Counted from the stretch's first letter, positions 52,018 to 61,771 are shown. The stretch is 64,000 bases of DNA from an uncultured Flavobacteriaceae bacterium (GCA_947500575.1 CANMSI010000001.1:62001-126000); one strand, 5' to 3'. Program-made: numbers and translations. Notes: a model not told the origin generated them from the letters alone.

Positions 52018-52959
52018 ATGAAAGTAAAAGTTGGTTTAGTTCAGGACAGTCCCGTTTTTTTTGACAAGGAAAAGAGTTTCGAAAAAGTAGAAACCTTAGC
52101 AGCAAAATATGCTCAAGAAGGTTGTCAATTACTCGTTTTTCCTGAATCATTTATCCCAGGATATCCCCGAGGATTTACATTTGGAGCTACCGTTGGAAGC
52201 AGATCTGCTGAAGGCAGGCAACTATACGCCACTTATTATGAAAATAGTGTGCTTTTAGAAGGCAAAGATTTGGATCGTCTAGAAAAGCTCTCGAAAAAAC
52301 AAAACTTATACCTTGTTATTGGAATTACGGAAAGACAAGCAAACAATGGTAGTTTATATTGCGCTATGGCCTACATTTCGCCCACGGATGGTTTACTGGG
52401 TGTACATCGAAAAATTAAACCTACGGGTTCGGAACGTATTATATGGGCTGAGGCAGATGGGGAATCATTAGTAACGTATGACACAAAAATTGGTAAACTA
52501 GGAGGCCTCATTTGTTGGGAAAATTATATGCCGCTAGCACGCACAGCCATGTACCAAAAGGGGGTAGAAATCTATATAGCCCCAACAGCAGATTCTAGGC
52601 CTGCTTGGACTGCTACCATGCAGCATATTGCACTAGAAGGAAGGTGTTTTGTATTGGGGTGCAATCAATATTTTACAAAATCAATGTATCCAGAAGCATA
52701 TCAGTTGTTAATCGAAGATGAAGCAGAGAATATCTGTCCCGGTGGAAGCATTATTGTGTCACCCATGGGTGAAATTATTGCAGGTCCCTTGTTCAATAAA
52801 GCAGGGGTTTTAACCGCTTCATTAGATTTAGAAGAAATCTTACCCAGCAAATTAGACTTTGATGCTAATGGACATTATACAAGACCCGATATCTTTGATT
52901 TTAAAGTACAAGGACAACCTGCCACCAAAAAAGAGAAGCTTCGTAGCCAAAGTACATGA
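52018..52959 (+). CDS. nitrilase / cyanide hydratase family carbon-nitrogen hydrolase
   Basis: The catalytic set is complete: Glu43 in VFPESFIPGYPRG, Lys132 in GVHRKIKPTGSERIIW, and the nucleophile Cys166 in GLICWENYMPLAR. The RKxxPTxxER and CWEN motifs are those of true nitrilases (branch 1), not of amidases. At 313 aa it has usual length. It converts a nitrile to the acid and ammonia in the cytoplasm. Its stop overlaps the next gene's start as ATGA. The neighbouring alcohol dehydrogenase 24 bases upstream suggests a small catabolic operon. Confidence 0.92.
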   Translation: MKVKVGLVQDSPVFFDKEKSFEKVETLAAKYAQEGCQLLVFPESFIPGYPRGFTFGATVGSRSAEGRQLYATYYENSVLLEGKDLDRLEKLSKKQNLYLVIGITERQANNGSLYCAMAYISPTDGLLGVHRKIKPTGSERIIWAEADGESLVTYDTKIGKLGGLICWENYMPLARTAMYQKGVEIYIAPTADSRPAWTATMQHIALEGRCFVLGCNQYFTKSMYPEAYQLLIEDEAENICPGGSIIVSPMGEIIAGPLFNKAGVLTASLDLEEILPSKLDFDANGHYTRPDIFDFKVQGQPATKKEKLRSQST

Positions 52960-53537
52960 AAGAAGAACCCAAAGCATATTATTTTAAAAATGATTCCGAA
53001 TGGCGTACTTGGTTGCATGAAAACCATGCCTCTTCACCTGGCATTTATCTTATCTTTTATGCAGTAGCCCATGAAAAGGAGAGCATGCGTTGGGAAGAAG
53101 CAGTAAAAGTTGCCATCTGTTATGGTTGGATTGACAGCACGGTTAAAAGTTTGGGAGATGGCAAACGACGGCAATATTTTTGCGAACGGAAAACAAAAAG
53201 TGTCTGGAGCAAACTCAACAAAACATATATCAAAGATTTAAACAAGAAAGGATTAATGCACCCTAGTGGATTAGCCAAAATTAAAGCGGCTAAAAAGGAT
53301 GGCTCATGGACTGCATTAGATGATGTAGAAAATGGCATAATCCCTAAAAACTTGAAGGAAGCTTTTGATGCAAACCCCGTTGCTTTTAAAAACTATCAAA
53401 ACTTTTCTAGGAGTCAACGCAAGAGCTATTTATACTGGTTAAATCAAGCAAAACGACCTGCGACTCAAGAAAAAAGGATATCAGAAATAATAAAATATTG
53501 CGCTGCCAATATAAAAACCAGAGATGGTGGTAGATAA
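52956..53537 (+). CDS. YdeI/OmpD-associated family protein
   Basis: This 193-aa protein has the YdeI-like pattern: FKNDSEWRTWLHENHASSPGIYL at the N-terminus, WEEAVKVAICYGWIDSTVKSL, RRQYFCERKTKSVWSKLNK, and a C-terminal FSRSQRKSYLYWLNQAKRPATQEKRI. The family is common in soil and aquatic bacteria. Its role is not firmly known, with links suggested to peptide or bacteriocin resistance. It is translationally coupled by ATGA to the nitrilase gene. Cytoplasmic; no signal peptide or metal motif is seen. Confidence 0.8.
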   Translation: MKEEPKAYYFKNDSEWRTWLHENHASSPGIYLIFYAVAHEKESMRWEEAVKVAICYGWIDSTVKSLGDGKRRQYFCERKTKSVWSKLNKTYIKDLNKKGLMHPSGLAKIKAAKKDGSWTALDDVENGIIPKNLKEAFDANPVAFKNYQNFSRSQRKSYLYWLNQAKRPATQEKRISEIIKYCAANIKTRDGGR

Positions 53538-53554
53538 AATTAAAAACAAATAAA

Positions 53555-54418
53555 ATGCAATTAAATAAAGGAATCTTACTGCTATGCTTATTCGCTATCA
53601 TTAGTCTGCAGAGTCAGAATAATGCAAAACAAATTGAAACTACCGGTCCCTCGAAAGGCAGTCTCGTAGTGGTTGGAGGAGGTCGCGTTGGCGACGAAAT
53701 CATCAAGGAATTCATCGCCTTGGCTGGTGGGAAAGATGCACCTATTGTAGTAATCCCCACTGCCGCGGGTAGGTCTTTGTATAACAAAGACGGTGGTTTT
53801 GTAAAAAGGCTCAGGGACTACGGTGCTACCCAGGTTAGTATGCTACATACCTATGATGCAAAAAAGGCGAATACGGAGGCATTTATAGCTCCATTAAAAA
53901 AAGCCAAAGGTGTTTGGTTTGGAGGAGGTAGACAATGGCGATTGGTAGATGCTTATGAAAACACAAAAACGAAGGAGGCTATTTGGGATGTTTTAAATAG
54001 AGGTGGTGTTGTAGGAGGCTCATCCGCTGGAGCAACAATTCTAGGGTCTTACCTAGCTAGGGGTGACACAAAAAACAATCAGATTATGATGGGAGATCAT
54101 GAGGAAGGTTTTGGTTTCATCAAGAACATCGCTATAGACCAACATGTATTAGCAAGAAACAGGCAATTTGACATGTTCGATATTTTAAAAAAAAAGCCAG
54201 AATTATTAGGCATTGGTATCGATGAAAGTACGGCTGTTGTAGTGCAAGGAAACTCTTTTGAAGTTATTGGAAAAAGCAAAGTACTGATATACGATGGTAC
54301 TTTTTGGTCTAGAGAAGGAAGTCGCTTGAAGAAACTACCTCAAAAGAACGCGCTCTTCTACTTTTTACAAAAAGGAGATCGATATGACTTAAAAGAGCGC
54401 AAGGTAATTCTCGATTAA
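53555..54418 (+). CDS. exported cyanophycinase-like S51 peptidase
   Basis: A signal peptide (ILLLCLFAIISLQSQ) is followed by a dipeptidase E/cyanophycinase fold. The motifs are GSLVVVGGGRVGDEI, PIVVIPTAAG, GVWFGGGRQWRLVDAY, and the nucleophile elbow GGSSAGATILGS with Ser157. GIGIDESTAVVV is also typical of cyanophycinases. CphB-type enzymes cut multi-L-arginyl-poly-L-aspartate to beta-Asp-Arg dipeptides; exported forms act on external polymer. Whether this enzyme truly uses cyanophycin cannot be told from motifs. An M28 peptidase follows 44 bases downstream. Confidence 0.88.
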   Translation: MQLNKGILLLCLFAIISLQSQNNAKQIETTGPSKGSLVVVGGGRVGDEIIKEFIALAGGKDAPIVVIPTAAGRSLYNKDGGFVKRLRDYGATQVSMLHTYDAKKANTEAFIAPLKKAKGVWFGGGRQWRLVDAYENTKTKEAIWDVLNRGGVVGGSSAGATILGSYLARGDTKNNQIMMGDHEEGFGFIKNIAIDQHVLARNRQFDMFDILKKKPELLGIGIDESTAVVVQGNSFEVIGKSKVLIYDGTFWSREGSRLKKLPQKNALFYFLQKGDRYDLKERKVILD

Positions 54419-54462
54419 AAATTAGTAGTTTAGTAGTCTTTAACAACCATCAATCTTTTCAT

Positions 54463-55995
54463 ATGAATATCAAAAAACAGTTATTTTCTGTCTTTCTTTT
54501 AGCACTTACATTTTCGGCATTTTCTCAAACGCATTCGGAAGCAAGAGATTTAGCCGCCATCCGTCATGAAGGCCTTCAGAATTCAAAAGCCTATGAAACG
54601 CTCAGTGAATTAACAGACGTGTATGGACAGCGTCTTACGGGGTCCAGGGAGTATTTGGCAGCGGCACAGTGGATGTCGGAAAAGATGAAAAATGTAGGAC
54701 TTCAAAAAGTACATTTTGAAAATTACTGTGAGAATTGTAGAGGGTGGAGTGTTAACTCCTACAATGTAGAAATGATTGCTCCTAATTATATGCATATCAT
54801 CGCATATCCAATGGCCATGGCCAAAAGCAGTAATGGCATTGTAGAGGCGGAAATTGTTCATATCAAAAGCATGCGCAATATGGATGCCATTAAAAAAGAA
54901 TTTACTGGAAAATTAAACGGAAAAATAGTATTGCTTGGAAGCGAGCCTAAAATGGATGGGTTAACAGATACCGTATTAAAACGTTATTCGGAAAAAGAGC
55001 TTGAAAAATTAGAAGATAGACTGATTCCAAAAACCAACCAAACTCCCTTACCAGAGCTCATAAAATCTTGGGAAACTTCTGATAAATATGATCAACCTTT
55101 CTTAGAATTTGTGGAAAAGGAAGGTGGTATTGCAGTTCTAAGATCTTATGGAGGTTTACCAGGCGTTGTCCATATTGGAGGTACTTATTACTATCTAGAA
55201 AACGATTTTAAACCCTTGCCCTATTTTGCAATTGCACCCGAGCATTTTGGCAGAATGGTTAGAGCACTGCAACAAGGGGCTGCACCAAAAATAAAACTCA
55301 ATTTAGATACCGAGTTTTACATGGAGCCAGAAAATAATGTGAATGTCATTGGAGAACTAACAGGTACAGATGCCAAGTTTAAATCAGAAATCCTATTAAT
55401 TGGTGGGCATTTTGATTCCTGGCATACTGCTACAGGAGCTACAGACAATGCGGCAAGCGCAGTGGTTTTATTGGAAGCTTTACGCATCTTAAAAACAACT
55501 GGGCTATTACCTAAAAGAACTGTGCGCATAGGGCTTTGGGGAGGCGAAGAACAGGCATTTTTAGGATCTGTGGCCTATGCCAAAGAACATTACGGAGCCA
55601 TGAATAAGCAACCCAATGCCGCATCTAAAAAAGTCACAGCCTATTTGAATTTGGATAACGGTGCTGGGGCAATTCGTGGAATTTATTTACAGAGTAATGA
55701 ATTTGCGAAGCCAACTTTCAAAGAAGCTTTTATAGCACTTAACGGCTTAAGTGAAGGAACGCTGACTATTGAAAATACCTTATCCACAGATCATGAAACC
55801 TTTGATCATTATAACATTCCGGCTTTTCAATTTATACAAGACGGCTTAAGTTATGGAAGCATTACGCATCATACCAATTTGGACTTTATAGAATACGTGC
55901 CAAAAGAAGATTTGATGAAGAATGCCGTTATTTTGGCGTGGACCATTCATAAGTTGGCCAACAACAAGGAAATGGTTCCTAGAAAAAAGAAATAG
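54463..55995 (+). CDS. exported M28 family metallopeptidase
   Basis: A signal peptide (FLLALTFSAFSQ) leads into an M28 peptidase with an inserted PA-like domain near residues 140-270. All five zinc ligands can be placed: GGHFDSWHTATGATDNAAS (His and Asp), GLWGGEEQAFLGS (Glu pair), YLNLDNGAGA (Asp) and SYGSITHHTNLDF (His). Unlike the other M28-type gene in this window (26455), the first His is kept. At 510 aa it resembles glutamate-carboxypeptidase/PasA-like forms. It trims peptides outside the cell or in the periplasm. It follows the cyanophycinase in the same direction. Confidence 0.92.
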   Translation: MNIKKQLFSVFLLALTFSAFSQTHSEARDLAAIRHEGLQNSKAYETLSELTDVYGQRLTGSREYLAAAQWMSEKMKNVGLQKVHFENYCENCRGWSVNSYNVEMIAPNYMHIIAYPMAMAKSSNGIVEAEIVHIKSMRNMDAIKKEFTGKLNGKIVLLGSEPKMDGLTDTVLKRYSEKELEKLEDRLIPKTNQTPLPELIKSWETSDKYDQPFLEFVEKEGGIAVLRSYGGLPGVVHIGGTYYYLENDFKPLPYFAIAPEHFGRMVRALQQGAAPKIKLNLDTEFYMEPENNVNVIGELTGTDAKFKSEILLIGGHFDSWHTATGATDNAASAVVLLEALRILKTTGLLPKRTVRIGLWGGEEQAFLGSVAYAKEHYGAMNKQPNAASKKVTAYLNLDNGAGAIRGIYLQSNEFAKPTFKEAFIALNGLSEGTLTIENTLSTDHETFDHYNIPAFQFIQDGLSYGSITHHTNLDFIEYVPKEDLMKNAVILAWTIHKLANNKEMVPRKKK

Positions 55996-56033
55996 CATTT
56001 TAATAGTTATAGCTTCTCTTTAAAAATTCTTAC

Positions 56034-56056
56034 TTTCGGTTGACTTAAAACCGAAA
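56034..56056 (+). other. inverted repeat just before the start codon of the propeller-amidohydrolase
   Basis: TTTCGGTT (56034-56041) pairs perfectly with AACCGAAA (56049-56056) around a 7-base loop, three bases before the ATG at 56060. It may fold in the mRNA and hide the start region, or be a repressor site. Confidence 0.45.
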
Positions 56057-56059
56057 ATC

Positions 56060-59000
56060 ATGTACAGACTTCTATTTGGAATACTCTTGAGTATCTTCCT
56101 TCTTCATCCGCTAGTAGCACAAGAAAAAAAAGACAAGAAATGGGATGTTTCCAATCCCGGTGATTCTTTCAATTATAAAGAACATCAATTTACCACTAAC
56201 GAAGGTACTTGGATGAATCTAGATGTAAGTCCTAATGGTAAAACAGTTGTATTTGATTTGCTAGGTGACATTTATAGTATGCCCATTACTGGCGGAAAAG
56301 CCAAAGTTTTGAGAGCAGGTATTCCTTTTGAAGTGCAACCGCGTTTTAGTCCTGATGGAAGTAAAATATCATTTACAAGTGATGCAGGAGGAGGTGATAA
56401 TATCTGGATTATGAATGTAGATGGTAGTAATCCAAAACAAGTAAGTAAAGAAACTTTTAGACTTCTTAACAATCCTGTTTGGACCGCTGACGGAAACTTT
56501 CTGCTTGCCAGAAAACATTTTACCTCTCAACGTTCCTTAGGTGCAGGTGAGATATGGCAATACCATATCACAGGGGGCTCTGGAATACAAATCACCAAAA
56601 GAAAAAACGATCAGCAAGATGTAAACGAACCTTCTATTTCTCCCGATGGAAAGTATTTATATTATAGTGAAGATGTTTATTCTGGTGGTTTTTTTCAATA
56701 TAATAAAGATCCGAATAAGCAGATTTACGTTATAAAACGCTATGATTTTGAAACTGGAAAGACCATTAGCATTACAGGAGGTCCGGGAGGAGCAGCGCGT
56801 CCACAAATTTCTAGAGATGGAAAAAAACTAGCTTTTGTAAAACGTGTTCGTACCAAAACAGTTTTGTTTATACACGATTTAGAAACTGGTGAAGAATGGC
56901 CTCTGTATGATGCATTAAATAAAGACCAACAAGAAGCCTGGGCTATTTTTGGAGTATATCCCAACTTTAGTTGGATGCCTAACGATACAGAACTTGTGTT
57001 TTGGTCAGCAGGTAAAATCCAAAAAATAAATATTAGTACACTAGCCGTTACCAACATTCCTTTTACGGTAGATGCAAAAATAAAAATTGCGGATCGTGTA
57101 CATTTTGATTCCCCTGTAGCACCGTCAGAATTTACATCTAAGGTTATACGGCAAACGGTAACTTCGCCCGATAAGAAAACAGTAGTATTTAGTTCACTGG
57201 GACATTTATGGAGCAAAAGATTGCCCAATGGAAAGCCAAAACGGCTGAGTGCGGATACTGATTTGGAATTTGAACCTTCTTTTTCCCCTGATGGAAAAAA
57301 TATTGTCTACGTTACTTGGAACGATGAAAACTTAGGAACCATACGCACAATTCCTAGTAACGGAGGTACTTCAACAGTGCTCACCAAAGAAAAAGGAATA
57401 TATAGAACTCCGGTGTATGCCTCTTCAGGAAATGCTATTGCGTATCGCAAAGAAGGTGGAAACTTAGATCAGGGAAGAACCTTTGGTAAAAAAACTGGTA
57501 TTTATACAATGACTGCCTCTGGAAATGGAGTAAAGCAGCTAACACAAGAAGGAGAATATCCTATTTTCACCAAAGATGGAAACCGAATTTTTTATCAAAC
57601 TGGCGGCACCTATTTTGGAAACCTTACCAAAAGTCTTCATTCTGTAGACCTCAACGGAAAGGATAAACGTACACATGTAAAGTCTAAGTATGCAAATAGA
57701 CTAGTTCCTAGTCCGGATAATCAATGGATCGCTTTTACCAATTTACACAAGGCATATGTAGCTCCCTTGGTTATGAATGGAAAAGAAATTAATCTAGATA
57801 ACAAATCCAAGACGGTTCCCGTATCTCAAATAGCAAAGGATGCAGGTATTAGCTTGCACTGGTCCAAAGACAGTAAAACTATTTTTTGGACCTTAGGCGA
57901 TGAATATTTTGCCAACGATCTGGAAGACCGTTTCACTTTTTTACCCAATTCTACAGATAAGATTGCAAAAATGGATTCTGTAGGAATTAAGATGAATCTT
58001 CAAGTACCTACGCATATTCCAAAGGGAAAAATTGCTTTTACCAACGCTCGTATTATCACCATGGAAGGCGATAGGGTCATCGAAAATGGAAGCATCCTAA
58101 TTAATGGAAATAAAATTGAAGCTTTAGGCTCAGCAACAGAAATCAGTATTCCTAAAGATGCTAAAGTATATGATGTAAGCGGAAAAACCATTATGCCAGG
58201 AATTGTAGATGCCCATGCACATATTGGAGGTTTTCGGTACGGCTTAGCAACTCAGAAGCACTGGCAATTATATGCAAATTTGGCCTTCGGTGTTACAACC
58301 GCGCACGATCCTTCAGCAAATACGGAATCCATTTTCACCCTTTCTGAACTTATTAAAAGTGGAGAAATGGTTGGCCCCCGTTTGTACTCCACTGGGATTA
58401 TTTTATACGGCGCTGATGGAGATTTTAAGGCTGTTGTAAATAATTTAGAGGATGCCAGATCTGCTATTAGAAGAACCAAAGCCTTTGGTGCTAAATCTGT
58501 AAAGAGCTACAACCAACCCAGACGAGATCAAAGACAACAAGTAATGCAAGCAGCCAAGGAATTAGGCATCAATGTAGTCCCTGAAGGAGGCTCTACCTTT
58601 TATCACAATATGTCTATGCTTATGGATGGTCATACGGGAATAGAGCATAATATTCCTGTAGCGCCTGTTTATAAGGATGTACTAGAACTATGGAAAACTA
58701 GCAAGTCTGGATATACACCTACCCTCATTGTCAACTATGGCGGAATGAACGGTGAGTACTATTTCTATCAGAAAGACAATGTATGGGAAAACAAACGCTT
58801 ACTACAATATACGCCCCGAGCAATTGTAGATGCCAGAGCTAGACATAGAACCATGGTTCCAGATGAAGAATATGAAAACGGCCATATGTTGGTGTCAAGA
58901 ACCGCTACTGCACTTACCAATGAAGGGGTAAAAGTAAATTTAGGAGCTCACGGACAATTACAAGGTCTCGGCGCACACTGGGAGTTATGGCTATTGAGTC

Positions 59001-59347
59001 ATGGTGGCATGACCAATATGCAGGCATTAAGAGCGGCAACTGTAAACGGAGCAGAATACATAGGGGCAGGAAAAGAAATTGGTTCTTTAAAAGAAGGAAA
59101 GCTAGCAGATTTAATAGTATTGGATGCCAATCCGCTAGAAAATATTAGAAACACAGAATCCGTTCGTTACACCATGGTGAATGGAAGACTCTTTGACGCA
59201 GCAACTATGAACGAAATTGGGAATACGTCTAAGGAACGTACAAAGTTTTGGTGGGAGCAAACAAAATACAATGGTGCTTTTCCCTGGCATGAAGAAGCGC
59301 AAAGTTTTACACGTCCAGGATGTGGTTGTCATATAGGACATCAATAA
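56060..59347 (+). CDS. exported TolB-propeller / amidohydrolase fusion
   Basis: A signal peptide (LLFGILLSIFLLHPLVAQ) is followed by about 600 residues of TolB/WD40-like propeller repeats (VQPRFSPDGSKISFTSD, NEPSISPDGKYLYYSED, FEPSFSPDGKNIVYVTW). From about residue 655 an imidazolonepropionase-like amidohydrolase follows. IVDAHAHIGG gives His719 and His721, HTGIEHNIPV holds a further His, and GSLKEGKLADLIVLDANPL closes the domain. At 1095 aa this fusion is a recognised exported type in Bacteroidota. The propeller probably binds a polymer or peptide for the enzyme. The C-terminal PGCGCHIGHQ is unusual. A strong terminator follows. Confidence 0.9.
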   Translation: MYRLLFGILLSIFLLHPLVAQEKKDKKWDVSNPGDSFNYKEHQFTTNEGTWMNLDVSPNGKTVVFDLLGDIYSMPITGGKAKVLRAGIPFEVQPRFSPDGSKISFTSDAGGGDNIWIMNVDGSNPKQVSKETFRLLNNPVWTADGNFLLARKHFTSQRSLGAGEIWQYHITGGSGIQITKRKNDQQDVNEPSISPDGKYLYYSEDVYSGGFFQYNKDPNKQIYVIKRYDFETGKTISITGGPGGAARPQISRDGKKLAFVKRVRTKTVLFIHDLETGEEWPLYDALNKDQQEAWAIFGVYPNFSWMPNDTELVFWSAGKIQKINISTLAVTNIPFTVDAKIKIADRVHFDSPVAPSEFTSKVIRQTVTSPDKKTVVFSSLGHLWSKRLPNGKPKRLSADTDLEFEPSFSPDGKNIVYVTWNDENLGTIRTIPSNGGTSTVLTKEKGIYRTPVYASSGNAIAYRKEGGNLDQGRTFGKKTGIYTMTASGNGVKQLTQEGEYPIFTKDGNRIFYQTGGTYFGNLTKSLHSVDLNGKDKRTHVKSKYANRLVPSPDNQWIAFTNLHKAYVAPLVMNGKEINLDNKSKTVPVSQIAKDAGISLHWSKDSKTIFWTLGDEYFANDLEDRFTFLPNSTDKIAKMDSVGIKMNLQVPTHIPKGKIAFTNARIITMEGDRVIENGSILINGNKIEALGSATEISIPKDAKVYDVSGKTIMPGIVDAHAHIGGFRYGLATQKHWQLYANLAFGVTTAHDPSANTESIFTLSELIKSGEMVGPRLYSTGIILYGADGDFKAVVNNLEDARSAIRRTKAFGAKSVKSYNQPRRDQRQQVMQAAKELGINVVPEGGSTFYHNMSMLMDGHTGIEHNIPVAPVYKDVLELWKTSKSGYTPTLIVNYGGMNGEYYFYQKDNVWENKRLLQYTPRAIVDARARHRTMVPDEEYENGHMLVSRTATALTNEGVKVNLGAHGQLQGLGAHWELWLLSHGGMTNMQALRAATVNGAEYIGAGKEIGSLKEGKLADLIVLDANPLENIRNTESVRYTMVNGRLFDAATMNEIGNTSKERTKFWWEQTKYNGAFPWHEEAQSFTRPGCGCHIGHQ

Positions 59348-59353
59348 ATTGAT

Positions 59354-59388
59354 AAAAAAGCCAGAGCATTCAAGGTTCTGGCTTTTTT
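59354..59388 (+). terminator. intrinsic terminator after the propeller-amidohydrolase
   Basis: AAAAAAGCCAGAGC pairs with GTTCTGGCTTTTTT (one G-T wobble) around a 7-base loop, and the 3' arm ends in six T. The A-run on the other side allows some activity in reverse. Confidence 0.88.
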
Positions 59389-59441
59389 ATATTGGACTAA
59401 AATCTGCAAATACTCAAATTACACAATTGTAATTTTAATCT

Positions 59442-59449
59442 TACCTTTG
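59442..59449 (+). promoter_or_regulatory. -7 promoter element of the CDP-alcohol phosphotransferase gene
   Basis: TACCTTTG is an exact TAnnTTTG match between the upstream terminator and the next gene. A TTG at 59427-59429 is too close to be an ideal -33. Confidence 0.45.
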
Positions 59450-59517
59450 AGTTAAGCCTTATACATGTACTAAGCAAGCGTGTTTTCGTTCTTGGTTACT
59501 TGTATAGCGCGGTTGCT

Positions 59518-60285
59518 ATGTCAAAATTACCCAAGAAGAATCAATTTTTAGACCTATCGGACTACGGACGTCCCATGGCTCGGATGATTGCCAGATCCCT
59601 CAAAAACACTTCCTTTACTCCCATCCATGTCACCATAAGTTTTATTATTGCTGGAATGTTGGCCATTCTATGTATTTTAAACGGGTATTACTTGGCCACC
59701 GCATTCTTCTTAATTTTAAAGTCAATTTTAGATGCAGCAGATGGAGAATTAGCGCGCCTAAAAAACACACCTTCTTATACTGGTCGGTACCTAGATTCCG
59801 TTTCTGACATCATTCTAAACCTTCTTATTTTAGTTACCATATGGTATGTTACTGAAGGAGCAATCTCCTATACACTTATTGCATTTTTTGGTTTGCAATT
59901 GCAGGGCACCCTCTACAACTATTATTATGTAATACTTAGAAATAAGTATAATGGAGACACTACCAGTCGTATTTTTGAGGGTAGTCCGCCTACGGCAATG
60001 AAAGGTGAAAAGCAGCGTAATGTCAATATTCTTTTTAGTGTGTATTATTTCTGTTATGGAATCTTTGACAAGATCATCTATTGGTTAGATAGCAATGCCG
60101 CCAGCAATCAACATTTTCCCAAATGGTTTATGACTGCGGTATCTACGTTTGGGTTGGGCTTTCAACTACTTATCATTGGAGTAATGCTCAGCTTGCATTT
60201 AGCACATTATATTATCCCATTTTTCATTGGCTATTCTGCTTTTATTCTCGTTTTTATTGGAATAAGAAGATTGATAAATCAGTAA
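59518..60285 (+). CDS. CDP-alcohol phosphatidyltransferase family protein
   Basis: I chose the ATG at 59518 (MSKLPKKNQF); an in-frame TTG at 59500 is the only earlier option. The family motif is perfect: D-x2-DG-x2-AR-x8-G-x3-D-x3-D in residues 72-97 (DAADGELARL, then GRYLDSVSD). It binds two metals and the CDP-alcohol. About six membrane helices are visible. Enzymes of this kind join a CDP-linked lipid or polyol to an alcohol acceptor at the inner membrane. The acceptor is unknown. It stands between amidohydrolase genes with its own promoter. Confidence 0.9.
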   Translation: MSKLPKKNQFLDLSDYGRPMARMIARSLKNTSFTPIHVTISFIIAGMLAILCILNGYYLATAFFLILKSILDAADGELARLKNTPSYTGRYLDSVSDIILNLLILVTIWYVTEGAISYTLIAFFGLQLQGTLYNYYYVILRNKYNGDTTSRIFEGSPPTAMKGEKQRNVNILFSVYYFCYGIFDKIIYWLDSNAASNQHFPKWFMTAVSTFGLGFQLLIIGVMLSLHLAHYIIPFFIGYSAFILVFIGIRRLINQ

Positions 60286-60336
60286 TTATAAGTATTTTAG
60301 AACGTCTAAAAAGCGATTCCATAATTTGCTATTTTT

Positions 60337-61764
60337 ATGAAGTATTCCCTTTTTTTCATGCTCTCTATTTTGGTACTTGGCGCTTGTACCAAGTCAGAGA
60401 AAGCTCAATTCGATATCGTAATTGAAAATGGCAATGTAATTGATCTGGTAACTGGGAATATGGAGGTACAAACCCTTTGTATTACTGATGGAAAAATTAT
60501 AAAAGTTATAACCAACGAAGACGCTATGGATTATGAATCCAAGCAGATCGTAGATGCTAAAAATACTTTTTTACTTCCTGGGTTCTGGGACAATCATGTG
60601 CATTTTAGAGGGGGAGATAGCCTTATAAAGGCCAATAAAGAATTTCTAAAACTGTTTATTGTCAATGGCATTACCACCGTCCGTGATGCAGGAGGCGATT
60701 TAACTTCTTCTGTCCTAGAATGGCAGCAACACATCTCTGACAAACGCTTAGTAGGACCAAATATATTTACTTCTGGTCCTAAAATAGATGGCCCCAATGG
60801 CACTTGGGCGGGGTCCTTGGCGGTAGAGAGCAACAATGATATTGTAAAAGCCCTCGATTCCTTGCAAACACTTAAAACTGATTTTGTAAAACTGTACGAT
60901 AGTAGAATTTCGGGTGAAGCTTATTTGCAAACCTTAAGAATGGCTAGTAGAAGGCAATTAATCATTTCTGGTCATATGCCATTTACCGTGGAACTAAACC
61001 AAACAGTAGATGCGGGTATAGATGCCATAGAGCATCTTTATTATGTAATGAAGGGTTGCGCTGCTAATGAAAAGGAGGTCACTCAAAAACTCCTTGATAA
61101 GGAAATTGGTTTTTGGGAGGCAATGCCTATGCTTTTGAAAAATTACCAAGATAGTACGGCGCAAGAAACTTTCACTCTTTTAAAGCAACAAAACGTGTTC
61201 GTAGTCCCCACACTGCATATCGGAAAAACATTGAGCTATTTGGATGAAGTAGATCATTCAAAAGATCCATATTTAAAATATATGAGCCCAGGTATTCTTG
61301 CCACTTATGAAGGAAGAATTAATAGGGCTATGAACTCATCTGAAAAAGCCATTGCTGATAGAAAAGCGTTGGATGCTTTTTTTGGAACCCTAACCAAATC
61401 TTTAAATGATGCGGGGGTATCTCTCTTAGCCGGATCTGATAGTGGAGCCTATAATTCATTTACCTATCCAGGTATATCACTACACAAGGAATTAGAAGCT
61501 TTGGTAGCTAGCGGAATTTCACCCTTAGATGCACTGCGTGCATCGGCCTATAATGGTCCTATTTTTTTGCAGAAACCCAACTATGGCACTCTTTCGGAGG
61601 GAAACATTGCAGATATTGTTTTGCTCGAGGCAAATCCGTTGGAAGACATTAAAAACACCCAAAATATTAGAGCTGTTATTACAAAAAATACAGTTCATGC
61701 CAATACCCAATTAAAACTGCTTCTGACATCAGTTTTGACAGAAATTAATAATTCTTTTAAATAA
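60337..61764 (+). CDS. amidohydrolase family lipoprotein
   Basis: A short lipoprotein signal has the lipobox LGAC (Cys17). The enzyme is imidazolonepropionase-like. FWDNHVHFRGG gives His87 and His89; GHMPFTVEL and AIEHLYYVM follow with the other histidines; LLAGSDSGAY holds the conserved Asp; and GTLSEGNIADIVLLEANPL ends the domain. At 475 aa it is standard in length. It is the first of three tandem amidohydrolase genes (gaps of 7 and 9 bases) that form an operon running off the window. Substrates are unknown; prolyl or acyl-amino-acid amides are plausible for this group. Confidence 0.9.
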   Translation: MKYSLFFMLSILVLGACTKSEKAQFDIVIENGNVIDLVTGNMEVQTLCITDGKIIKVITNEDAMDYESKQIVDAKNTFLLPGFWDNHVHFRGGDSLIKANKEFLKLFIVNGITTVRDAGGDLTSSVLEWQQHISDKRLVGPNIFTSGPKIDGPNGTWAGSLAVESNNDIVKALDSLQTLKTDFVKLYDSRISGEAYLQTLRMASRRQLIISGHMPFTVELNQTVDAGIDAIEHLYYVMKGCAANEKEVTQKLLDKEIGFWEAMPMLLKNYQDSTAQETFTLLKQQNVFVVPTLHIGKTLSYLDEVDHSKDPYLKYMSPGILATYEGRINRAMNSSEKAIADRKALDAFFGTLTKSLNDAGVSLLAGSDSGAYNSFTYPGISLHKELEALVASGISPLDALRASAYNGPIFLQKPNYGTLSEGNIADIVLLEANPLEDIKNTQNIRAVITKNTVHANTQLKLLLTSVLTEINNSFK

Positions 61765-61771
61765 TCTATAA

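Noticed and set aside
59500-59517. TTG start for the CDP-alcohol phosphotransferase
   Set aside because: An ATG six codons later gives a normal N-terminus, and the added residues show no conserved feature.
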